Below, piece by piece: positions 41,491 to 47,517 of a DNA stretch of 47,517 nucleotides. How positions within the stretch are numbered: the stretch's first letter is position 1; each line of letters begins with the position of its first letter. The notes under the pieces are model-generated. The model saw only the letters and a program-made list of their open reading frames with translations. It was not told the origin of the DNA and did not search any database. Origin of the DNA: Clostridia bacterium (GTDB lineage: Bacteria; Bacillota; Clostridia; Oscillospirales; CAG-272). The stretch spans positions 1-47,517 of the forward strand of contig JAFTIH010000029.1 of the NCBI GenBank assembly GCA_017456985.1. Reading direction: 5' to 3'. The position numbers and the translations under genes were made by a program.

Positions 41491-42456
41491 ATGGCGTTCA
41501 GTATGGAAAATTACAAATACGTGCAGGACATCCTTGCGCGCCGTCGCACCGAGGCGGAGGACAAGGCGCGCCGCAACACCGCGTGGGTACACGAGCACAG
41601 CGAGGAGATCCGCGAGATCGACCGCAAGCTCAGCTCCACGGGCTTTGCGCTCATTCGCGCGGCAATGGATAAGGCTCCCGATGTGCGGGAGCGTGTAGCG
41701 GCGCTCAGAGAAGAGAACCTTGCCCTGCAAGCGCGCCGCGCGGCGCTTTTGCGCGAGATGGGACTGCCCGAAAATTATACCGCCGTCATCCCCGTTTGTG
41801 CGGCGTGCAAGGATGCGGGGCATCTTGATTCGGGTGCGATGTGTGCGTGTATGCGTGCGCTTCTCGTCGAGGCGGGTTATCGCTCGTCGGGGCTTGGGAG
41901 CCTGCTTAAAAAGCAGAGCTTTGACAACTTTTCTTTACATTTTTACGAGGGTGACGCAAGACGCCTTGCCAGCGTCGCGTTGGAGCGCGCCAAGGAATTT
42001 GCTGAGAGCTTTGAGAAGACGGGACAAAATCTTCTCTTTATGGGCGGCACGGGACTTGGCAAGACGCATCTTTCCACCGCGATCGCCAAGCGCGCCATCG
42101 AGCGCGGCTTTGACGTGGTGTATGAAACGGCGCAAAACGTCATTTCGGACTTTGAGTACGATCGCTTCAAGAGTGGATACGGACAGAGCGAGGACGTGCC
42201 GCGCAGTGAAAAGTATTTTAGCTGTGATCTTCTTATTCTCGACGACCTCGGGGTGGAGATGAGCAACCAGTTTACCCTTTCTGCGCTGTATAACGTCATC
42301 AACACCCGCATCAACCTCGGCAAGAGCATGCTCGTTTCCACCAACCTCGGGCAAAAGGCGCTCCTTGAACGCTACGACGAGCGCATCACCTCCCGCCTTT
42401 TCGGGGAGTTTAACCCCTATTTGTTCCGCGGGACGGATATCCGTTTGCAAAAATAA
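41491..42456 (+). CDS. dnaC: DnaC/DnaI-like helicase loader ATPase
   Basis: 321-aa AAA+ ATPase. N-terminal helical part, then a zinc-ribbon-like CAACKDAGHLDSGAMCAC, Walker A FMGGTGLGKTH, Walker B LLILDDLGVEM, and sensor and Arg-finger regions (VSTNLGQKALLERYDERITSRLFG). Loads DnaB helicase together with the DnaD-type protein. The ATG at 41491 (MAFSMENYKYV) was chosen because GAGGA lies upstream; an ATG six codons earlier lacks a site. Confidence 0.92.
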   Translation: MAFSMENYKYVQDILARRRTEAEDKARRNTAWVHEHSEEIREIDRKLSSTGFALIRAAMDKAPDVRERVAALREENLALQARRAALLREMGLPENYTAVIPVCAACKDAGHLDSGAMCACMRALLVEAGYRSSGLGSLLKKQSFDNFSLHFYEGDARRLASVALERAKEFAESFEKTGQNLLFMGGTGLGKTHLSTAIAKRAIERGFDVVYETAQNVISDFEYDRFKSGYGQSEDVPRSEKYFSCDLLILDDLGVEMSNQFTLSALYNVINTRINLGKSMLVSTNLGQKALLERYDERITSRLFGEFNPYLFRGTDIRLQK

Positions 42457-42480
42457 TTTTCTAGCACAGGAGAAAAAACA

Positions 42481-43521
42481 ATGGAACAAGGTCATATTGA
42501 TTGGTTTAAAAATGCCCGCTACGGGATGATGGTGCATTTTGGCTTATATTCGATGTTAGAGGGCACCTATCGCGGTGAGCGCGGCGACGCCTATGCCGAG
42601 TGGATCCAAGCAAACCGCCGGATCCCGATCGCGGAGATGGAACAGCTCGCAAAGCAGTTTAACCCCGTTTATTTTGATGCGGACGAGTGGGTGCTTTTTG
42701 CCAAGGAGTGCGGAATGGAATATATCGTGCTCACCTCCAAGCACCACGAGGGCTTTGCGCTATACCGCTCCGAGGCGGACGCCTTCAACTGCTACGACGC
42801 CTGCCCGCTTTTTCGCCGCGACATCGTGGGCGAGCTTGCCGATGCTTGCCGTCGGCACGGCTTGAAGCTGGGTCTTTACTACTCGCAGGATCTCGACTGG
42901 CACGAGGAGCACGGCGGCGGGTACCTTTCCCGCCATATCCCCTGCTCGGGCGTGACGTGGGACAACTCCTGGGATTTTCCCGACGCTTCGAAAAAGGATT
43001 TCTCCATCGTTTTCCGTAAAAAGATGCTTCCCCAGATCAAGGAGATCTTGACGAACTACGGCGATATTTGCCTTATCTGGTTTGACGTGCCGATGACCCT
43101 GAACAAGGAGCAGAGCCGCGAGATCTACGACACCGTCAAGGCGCTCCAACCCAACTGCCTCGTCAGCTCCCGTCTTGGCAACGGGATGTACGACTACGTT
43201 TCGATGGGCGACAACGAGATCCCCGACTCGCTTGCGGTGGATCCCGACGCCGAGATCGACTACAACCATATCAACGGCGTTAAGCCCTCGCCCTACGGGC
43301 TGTACGAGTCCGCTTGCACGCTCAATGACTCCTGGGGCTTCTCGTCCATCGACCACAACTGGAAGACGCCCGCCGAAATCTACGCCAACAAGAAAAAGCT
43401 TGGTGCCATCGGCGCCAATTACCTTATCAACGTGGGTCCCGACCACCTCGGCAGAATTCCCGTACAGGCGATGGAGATCCTGCGCGGCGTGGCGGCGCTT
43501 GAAAGAGCAGAAAAAGAATAA
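42481..43521 (+). CDS. Alpha-L-fucosidase, GH29 family, intracellular
   Basis: 346-aa GH29 glycosidase. Core motifs: WFKNARYGMMVHFGLYSML, YIVLTSKHHEGFALY, GLKLGLYYSQDLDW and the nucleophile Asp202 in ICLIWFDVP. There is no signal peptide, and the chain ends after the catalytic barrel (LINVGPDHLGRIPVQAMEIL), lacking the C-terminal beta-sandwich of many homologues. A cytosolic enzyme acting on imported fucosylated oligosaccharides is likely. Follows dnaC by 24 bp with AGGAG upstream, so it is carried in a core operon to which it has no functional link. Nearby sugar-uptake genes are absent. Confidence 0.88.
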   Translation: MEQGHIDWFKNARYGMMVHFGLYSMLEGTYRGERGDAYAEWIQANRRIPIAEMEQLAKQFNPVYFDADEWVLFAKECGMEYIVLTSKHHEGFALYRSEADAFNCYDACPLFRRDIVGELADACRRHGLKLGLYYSQDLDWHEEHGGGYLSRHIPCSGVTWDNSWDFPDASKKDFSIVFRKKMLPQIKEILTNYGDICLIWFDVPMTLNKEQSREIYDTVKALQPNCLVSSRLGNGMYDYVSMGDNEIPDSLAVDPDAEIDYNHINGVKPSPYGLYESACTLNDSWGFSSIDHNWKTPAEIYANKKKLGAIGANYLINVGPDHLGRIPVQAMEILRGVAALERAEKE

Positions 43522-43541
43522 CGCTGCGCCCTCGCGCGCGG

Positions 43542-43580
43542 AAGAACGGCACACCGCCAAAGCGGTGTGCCGTTCTTTTT
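43542..43580 (+). terminator. Operon terminator after the fucosidase gene
   Basis: 16-bp perfect stem AAGAACGGCACACCGC / GCGGTGTGCCGTTCTT with a CAAA loop and a T-run. Confidence 0.92.
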
Positions 43581-43592
43581 TTCTCTTCTTCG

Positions 43593-44327
43593 TTATCGCT
43601 TTTTCATCTGGCGCAAGAACAAAAGCACCGCGAGGGCGAGTGCGGCGATGCCGTAGCCCAGCACCCACCAAAGGTGGGGAAGCGCGGGGATAAGCTCGCC
43701 GCGCACCAGCGCGCGCTCAAGCTCGACGGCGTGGACGAAGGGAAGTGCGTAGGCGATCTTCTCAAAGACGCCGCCCACGAGCGACAGATCAAACCAGATG
43801 CCCGAGAGCCACGCCGAAAGGTTGGTGAGCAGAGCGCCGCAGATGCCGCCCACCTGCTTATCGGTCAGAATACTGCCAAAGAGCAGTCCGAGTGCGATAA
43901 AGAGCACCGAAACGGGGAGAACAAACGCAAGCGCAAGCAGGATGCTCGGCGTGGGCGCAAGCCCGAGGATGAGGGCGGCGGCGTAGGTGACCGCGCTTTG
44001 TGCAAGCGCGATGGGGAGCAGGGGCAGGGTGTAGCCGAGGATGAAATCGAGGGGCGTCAGCGGCGTGGTATACAGGCGTTCGAGCAGGGCGCTTTCACGG
44101 TCCTTCGCGATCAGCAACGCGGAGAACAGGGTCATAAACGAAAGCCCGAAAACCGTGATGCCCGGGGTCAGATGCGCGATCTCAAAGAGCGGCACGGGAA
44201 TGCTCGCCTGGATCGCGCTGAGCAAAAGAAGGAGCACGATGGGAAAGCCGAGCCCGAAAAAGAGGGTCAACGGGTCGCGCAGGATCTCCTTGGCGTTTCT
44301 GCTTGCAAAGGTCAGGAGCTTTTTCAT
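43593..44327 (-). CDS. ABC-2 type transporter permease
   Basis: 244 aa with six membrane segments and an ABC-2 fold: NAKEILRDPLTLFFGLGFPIVLLLLL, ALLIAKDRESALLERLYTTPL (a conserved cytosolic loop) and GGICGALLTNLSAWLSGIWFDL. Last gene of the TetR-ATPase-permease operon; overlaps the ATPase stop by 4 bp (ATGA). Probably exports a small molecule or drug; substrate not inferable. Confidence 0.88.
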   Translation of the reverse strand: MKKLLTFASRNAKEILRDPLTLFFGLGFPIVLLLLLSAIQASIPVPLFEIAHLTPGITVFGLSFMTLFSALLIAKDRESALLERLYTTPLTPLDFILGYTLPLLPIALAQSAVTYAAALILGLAPTPSILLALAFVLPVSVLFIALGLLFGSILTDKQVGGICGALLTNLSAWLSGIWFDLSLVGGVFEKIAYALPFVHAVELERALVRGELIPALPHLWWVLGYGIAALALAVLLFLRQMKKR

Positions 44328-45052
44328 TTTGCCACCCCCTTGACGATGCGGACGAAGGCGTCCTCAAAGCGCACGGCACCCGTTTGCACCTTGATGGCGT
44401 CGGGGGTGTCGCAAACGAGAAGGCGTCCGTCCTTCATCACGGCGACGCGGTCGGAAAGTGCCTCGGCTTCCTCCATATAGTGGGTGGTCAAGACGATGGT
44501 GACGTTCCCCTTTAAGGCGCGGATGACGTCCCAAAGGTCGCTTCGCGCCAGCACGTCGAGCCCGAGCGTCGGCTCGTCGAGAAAAAGGATCTTCGGCTCG
44601 CTGATGAGCGCCATCGCGATAGATAGACGCCGCTTATAGCCGCCCGAGAGCTTGCCCGCACGGCGGGAAAGGACCTCTTGAAGCCCGAGAAGGGCAGAAA
44701 GCTCCCCGATCTTCTCGGTGGTCTTCTCCTTGGAAAAGCCGTGAACGCCGCAAATGAGCGCGAGATTTTCTTTTACCGAGAGCGCGGGTGCGACGGCGCT
44801 CTCCTGCGGCGATACCGCGCAAAGGCGCTTGACGGCGGCACTCTCGTGAAGAATGCTTTTGCCAAGCAGATACGCATCGCCCGACGTTGGCTCGGTCAGG
44901 GCGCAAAGCATACGGATGGTCGTTGATTTTCCCGCGCCGTTGACGCCGAGCAGGGAGAACAGCTCTCCCTCACGCACGGTGAAGGAAAGCCCGTCAACCG
45001 CCGTGACGTCGCGGTAGCGCTTGGTGAGGTTTTTGATTTCGATGGCGTTCAT
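44324..45052 (-). CDS. ABC transporter ATP-binding protein
   Basis: 242 aa. Walker A LGVNGAGKSTTIRML, Q-loop SPQESAVAPALSV, signature LSGGYKRRLSIAMALI, Walker B KILFLDEPTLGLD and the switch His in VLTTHYMEEAE are all present. DRI-type architecture like drug or lantibiotic exporters. Start overlaps the TetR stop (ATGA). Confidence 0.93.
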   Translation of the reverse strand: MNAIEIKNLTKRYRDVTAVDGLSFTVREGELFSLLGVNGAGKSTTIRMLCALTEPTSGDAYLLGKSILHESAAVKRLCAVSPQESAVAPALSVKENLALICGVHGFSKEKTTEKIGELSALLGLQEVLSRRAGKLSGGYKRRLSIAMALISEPKILFLDEPTLGLDVLARSDLWDVIRALKGNVTIVLTTHYMEEAEALSDRVAVMKDGRLLVCDTPDAIKVQTGAVRFEDAFVRIVKGVAK

Positions 45053-45615
45053 CTTCCCAACTCCTGTAAGTGGCGTGCGCGGACGCCTTGATAAATATCC
45101 GTCAGCATTTCGCTGATGAGTGCTTCGTCAAGCGGCAAAAACGAGGTGACGAGCATCGTGCCGATGCCGTGCACGCAGGTCCAGATCTCAAGGTGCATCC
45201 GCTCCGCTACGGCGCGCGGAATGCCGTTTGTCTCCATGATCATCTCCACCGAGGCGTTAAAATCGGCGCTCGGGGTCAGCTCCTCGCCCTTGCGGTCGCG
45301 CAGAAAGAGAAGCTTAAAAAGCTCCTTTTCTTCTCGCGCAAAGCGGATATAAGCCATCCCGAAGCATTTGTATTTGGGGTATTTGCCGAGGGTGACCTCG
45401 TCTTTGAGAAAGCCGAGATAGACCTCGTAGGCGGCGCGGACGGTTGCCTGTGCGAGTGCTTCCATCGAGGAGAAGTTTGAGAAGACGGGCTGGGTCGAGC
45501 ATCCGAGCGCTCCCGCGACGCTTCGCGCGCAAAGCGCCTCGGCACCCTGCTCCCGCACCAGCGCGAGTGCGGCGCGCACGATCTCTTTTTTTGTGATCTT
45601 TACCTTGGGTGGCAT
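45049..45615 (-). CDS. TetR-family transcriptional regulator
   Basis: 188 aa. The N-terminal helix-turn-helix (KITKKEIVRAALALVREQGAEALCARSVAGALGCSTQPVFSNFSSMEAL) is followed by a ligand-binding domain with a TetR_C-like helical bundle. First gene of the operon it presumably represses; two operator-like palindromes lie just before its start, overlapping the -10 box. Inducer unknown. Confidence 0.9.
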   Translation of the reverse strand: MPPKVKITKKEIVRAALALVREQGAEALCARSVAGALGCSTQPVFSNFSSMEALAQATVRAAYEVYLGFLKDEVTLGKYPKYKCFGMAYIRFAREEKELFKLLFLRDRKGEELTPSADFNASVEMIMETNGIPRAVAERMHLEIWTCVHGIGTMLVTSFLPLDEALISEMLTDIYQGVRARHLQELGR

Positions 45616-45629
45616 AGCGAACTCCTTTT

Positions 45630-45684
45630 ATAACGATTGTTATATATCGATTGTTATTTTATCACAGAAAAGAGAAAAAGTCAA
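45630..45684 (-). promoter_or_regulatory. Promoter and tandem operator of the TetR-ABC operon
   Basis: Minus-strand promoter TTGACT (45679-45684), 17-bp spacer, TAAAAT (45656-45661). Immediately downstream, two adjacent 14-bp sites ATAACGATTGTTAT (45630-45643, near-perfect palindrome) and ATATCGATTGTTAT (45644-45657) share 12 of 14 bases; the second overlaps the -10 box. This is a suitable position for TetR autorepression. Confidence 0.75.
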
Positions 45685-45703
45685 GAGGATCCGCGCATTT
45701 TTA

Positions 45704-45730
45704 CAAAAAAATCCCCGCCCTGCGGCGGGG
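45704..45730 (-). terminator. Terminator of the AllA-like gene, distal
   Basis: CCCCGCC-CTGC-GGCGGGG stem, followed on the minus strand by an eight-base T-run (plus-strand A-run 45704-45711). Confidence 0.8.
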
Positions 45731-45748
45731 TGGGGATGCATGGAAACG

Positions 45749-45775
45749 AAAAACTCTCCGCCGAAGGGCGGGGAG
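45749..45775 (-). terminator. Terminator of the AllA-like gene, proximal
   Basis: CTCTCCGCC (45754-45762) pairs with GGCGGGGAG (45767-45775) with one mismatch; the minus strand then runs into TTTTT. It lies in tandem with the terminator at 45704. Confidence 0.8.
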
Positions 45776-45803
45776 ATCAAGGCGCGGCAAAGGGGCGCGG
45801 CGT

Positions 45804-46295
45804 TTACTTTTCGATGATGAACTGCTCGTCCTCTTTGAGGTCCACGACGGTGCAATCGTTCATATAAGTACACGAGGGAAGCACGATCATCGCGCACAGC
45901 TCGTCGGCGTTTGCGGGAAGGGGTGCGAGGTGCCAAACGCAGGGCATCATCTTGATAAGGGTGTTCTTGGGGACGAGGAAGGCGCGCGTGTACTCGGGCA
46001 GGGGCTTGCCTGCGGAGGGGGGCGCGACGTGCAGGATCATATCGTCGTTGAGCGGCAGAATGATCTCGGCGGTGGTGGTGTGGTACTCGATCTGCGTGAC
46101 CTTCATCACCTCAGGCTTTTTGACGAGGATGGGGGAGAAGGCGAGAAGTCCGCTCGTGGCGGTGGTCAGGCGATCGGGATAGAAGCGGTGCAGTTCACCG
46201 CACAGGGGATAGCCCTCGGGGGCGGACATCGTGTAGTATTCTCCAAAAGGGGCGAATGCTTCCTTGGAGAGCGCTTCAAGCTTTACGGTTTTCAT
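45804..46295 (-). CDS. Ureidoglycolate lyase (AllA)-like cupin protein
   Basis: 163-aa protein matching the AllA/ureidoglycolate-hydrolase family: LEALSKEAFAPFGEYY at the N-terminus, TTTAEIILPLNDDMILHVAPPS in the centre, and FLVPKNTLIKMMPCVWHLAPLP with the cupin-type motif. In the known family the enzyme releases glyoxylate and urea from ureidoglycolate, but relatives with other substrates exist and no other purine-catabolism genes are visible. Divergent from the creatininase-family gene; a joint role in cyclic amide or ureide use is inferred only. Start is supported by AAAGGAG. Confidence 0.75.
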   Translation of the reverse strand: MKTVKLEALSKEAFAPFGEYYTMSAPEGYPLCGELHRFYPDRLTTATSGLLAFSPILVKKPEVMKVTQIEYHTTTAEIILPLNDDMILHVAPPSAGKPLPEYTRAFLVPKNTLIKMMPCVWHLAPLPANADELCAMIVLPSCTYMNDCTVVDLKEDEQFIIEK

Positions 46296-46412
46296 AAAAG
46301 GCTCCTTTCGTGCATTTCTTTATTTCAGTATAGCGCATTTTACACGAAAAAGCAAGGATTTTTGAAATTTTTGAAAAAACGCAACCGCCGCTCGAAAAAA
46401 TGTAAATTTCGC

Positions 46413-46441
46413 TTGACAAAGGCGCAGTTTTATAGTATGAT
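46413..46441 (+). promoter_or_regulatory. Sigma-A promoter of the creatininase-family gene
   Basis: TTGACA (46413-46418), 17-bp spacer, TATGAT (46436-46441), about 60 bp before the ATG. Confidence 0.85.
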
Positions 46442-46503
46442 GAGGGGGTGAACGGACTGCCGCTATCGCGGCGACCGAAATAAAAGCAAGGAGAGTTTTT
46501 CAT

Positions 46504-47370
46504 ATGTTAATGAAATGGGGAGATCTCAGAGAAGAAGAGTTTGACGCGGCGATCGAGAAAAGCGACGGGCTTTGCATCATCCCGATCGGCTGCTATGAGA
46601 TGCACGGCGAGCACCTGCCCGTGCGCACCGACGTGTTTGAAGCAGAGGCAGTTGCTTGGGCGGCGGCAGGGATCGAGAGTGCCGTCGTGTTCCCCGCGTT
46701 TGAGTTTGGCGACAGCAACGCGCTGGTCAACCGCAAAGGTACCATCCGTCTGGATCCCGAGGTGATGATGAAGGTGGCGGAGTGCTATTGCACCGAGATC
46801 GCGCGCCACGGCTTTGACAAGATCCTCTTCGTCAATCACCACGGCGGCAACCTGCCCTTCCTTGACTTTTTCCTCAACTCTCTTGACTATAAGCAGAGAG
46901 ATTTTACCGCGCTCTACACCTACCCTTGCCCCAAGTTTAAGGATATTTACGCAGATATCGAAGAAAACGGTCTTGCCGCGTACCCCGAGCTTCTGCCCGA
47001 GGACGTGGAGATCATCCGCGGATTCTTAGAAGGTAAGCAGGAGGATGGACACGGCGGCTTTATGGAGACCAGCTTAATGCTTGCTATCCGCCCCGACCTC
47101 GTGCGCCTTGACCGTATGGGTGCGGTGGACGGAAAATCGAACGGCGTGTCCTATCCCCTTTGGGACGCCGACCTCAACAGCTTCTATTCGCTGTGGTCGC
47201 TTAATTTCCCCAACTCCTTCGCGGGTGAGCCTATTGCGACCAACGAGCGCATCGGTAAGGTCATTTTGCGCCTGAGCGCCGAGAGCGTAGCGAACGCGGC
47301 AAGAGTCTTTAAGGAAAACAACCACCTCTTCCGTGAAAGAATTGAGAAAAAGCGCAAGTACTACCTGTAA
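46504..47370 (+). CDS. Creatininase family amidohydrolase
   Basis: 288 aa. The metal-binding motif GCYEMHGEHLPVRTD (Glu32, His34, His37, Asp43), the block GTIRLDPEVMMKV, the NHHGGN motif and HGGFMETS match the creatininase/formamide hydrolase superfamily, which includes creatinine amidohydrolase, FAPy deformylase (ArfB) and mycofactocin MftE. Substrate is not determined; related enzymes open cyclic amides or hydrolyse formamides. AAGGAGA lies 9 nt before the ATG. A second ATG two codons downstream is possible. Confidence 0.88.
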   Translation: MLMKWGDLREEEFDAAIEKSDGLCIIPIGCYEMHGEHLPVRTDVFEAEAVAWAAAGIESAVVFPAFEFGDSNALVNRKGTIRLDPEVMMKVAECYCTEIARHGFDKILFVNHHGGNLPFLDFFLNSLDYKQRDFTALYTYPCPKFKDIYADIEENGLAAYPELLPEDVEIIRGFLEGKQEDGHGGFMETSLMLAIRPDLVRLDRMGAVDGKSNGVSYPLWDADLNSFYSLWSLNFPNSFAGEPIATNERIGKVILRLSAESVANAARVFKENNHLFRERIEKKRKYYL

Positions 47371-47388
47371 AACGAGCGGAGAATTTTA

Positions 47389-47450
47389 CACTTTGGGCAA
47401 AGTGCGAGCATCGCATTTGACTAGTCAAACGCAAATGGGCTAAGCCCAAA
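47389..47450. repeat. Cluster of short perfect palindromes after the creatininase gene
   Basis: CACTTTGGGCAAAGTG (47389-47404), TTTGACTAGTCAAA (47416-47429) and GGGCTAAGCCC (47437-47447) follow one another, and TTTGGGC (47392-47398) can pair with GCCCAAA (47444-47450) across them. Each is a perfect inverted repeat. Function unknown; it resembles the hairpin-rich DNA after galT. Confidence 0.8.
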
Positions 47451-47464
47451 CCCTTATTACAAGC

Positions 47465-47509
47465 AGAAAGAGAGAACAACGGTTTATAGCCGAAAGTTCT
47501 CTCTTTTCT
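47465..47509 (+). terminator. Terminator after the creatininase gene
   Basis: AGAAAGAGAGAAC (47465-47477) pairs with GTTCTCTCTTTTCT (47496-47509) and an inner CGG/CCG closes the loop. Confidence 0.75.
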
Positions 47510-47517
47510 GTTGGTGA

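Noticed and set aside
45651-46451. 266-codon plus-strand ORF over the AllA-like gene
   Set aside because: Opposite a recognised family member with tandem terminators; no ribosome site or domain.

Overview
The window reads as a stretch of chromosome from a spore-forming member of the Clostridia (Bacillota) with G+C-rich coding DNA. Evidence for this is a complete spoIIE gene behind a promoter of Spo0A type, AAAGGAGG-like ribosome binding sites, sigma-A promoters of TTGACA/TTGATT-17-TAWAAT type, GalT type 2, QueT, Rex, a DnaD-domain primosome protein and SecG. No rRNA, tRNA, prophage, CRISPR array or intact insertion sequence was found. Most of the window is ordinary core genome; the unusual material lies in the intergenic DNA and in a few accessory genes.

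Layout. 1-5134 (minus strand): alr, then a truB-addA operon with a consensus promoter; addA runs off the left edge and carries an in-frame 39-bp tandem repeat in the linker before its nuclease domain. 5309-7835: spoIIE with 0A boxes and a 21-bp promoter spacer. 7878-15568 (plus): a ThyX-like protein, pth, mfd, a membrane-anchored SurA/PrsA-like protein and galT. 15561-16153: three ~100-bp direct repeats, then a mirrored array of small hairpins ending in a bidirectional terminator. 16158-20171: a LexA/CI-type S24 repressor and, divergently, a large secreted protein with CxxC repeats. 20390-23471: a GIY-YIG protein, pncC, secG and an orphan N6-adenine DNA methyltransferase. 23663-28468: an SbcD/YhaO-like protein lacking metal ligands, a LytTR regulator with Glu at the phospho-acceptor position, and a large lipoprotein.

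28528-32604: short tandem repeats, a probable preQ1 riboswitch controlling queT, a remnant of an IS3-type end, a secreted protein, a cytidylate-kinase-like protein and nnrD. 32618-36644 is a minus-strand operon DUF5685-dnaJ-like-membrane protein-rimO-pgsA. 36829-43580 is a plus-strand operon GNAT-rimI-tsaD-rex-dnaD-dnaC-GH29 fucosidase, closed by a strong terminator. 43593-45684 is a TetR-controlled ABC exporter operon with two tandem operator sites. 45704-47509 holds an AllA-like gene divergent from a creatininase-family gene.

The housekeeping themes are translation and tRNA quality (truB, pth, tsaD, rimI, rimO, queT), DNA repair and replication (addA, mfd, dnaD, dnaC), envelope and export (alr, pgsA, secG, foldase, lipoprotein) and redox sensing (rex, nnrD). 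The candidates most worth follow-up are the mirrored hairpin array at 15848-16110, the riboswitch whose Shine-Dalgarno is separated from the start codon by a hairpin (28731-28819), the 61-bp palindromic repeat family (20740 and 24953), the AAAC-N4-GTTT motif family, the degenerate receiver and degenerate phosphoesterase pair, and the variable repeat inside AddA.
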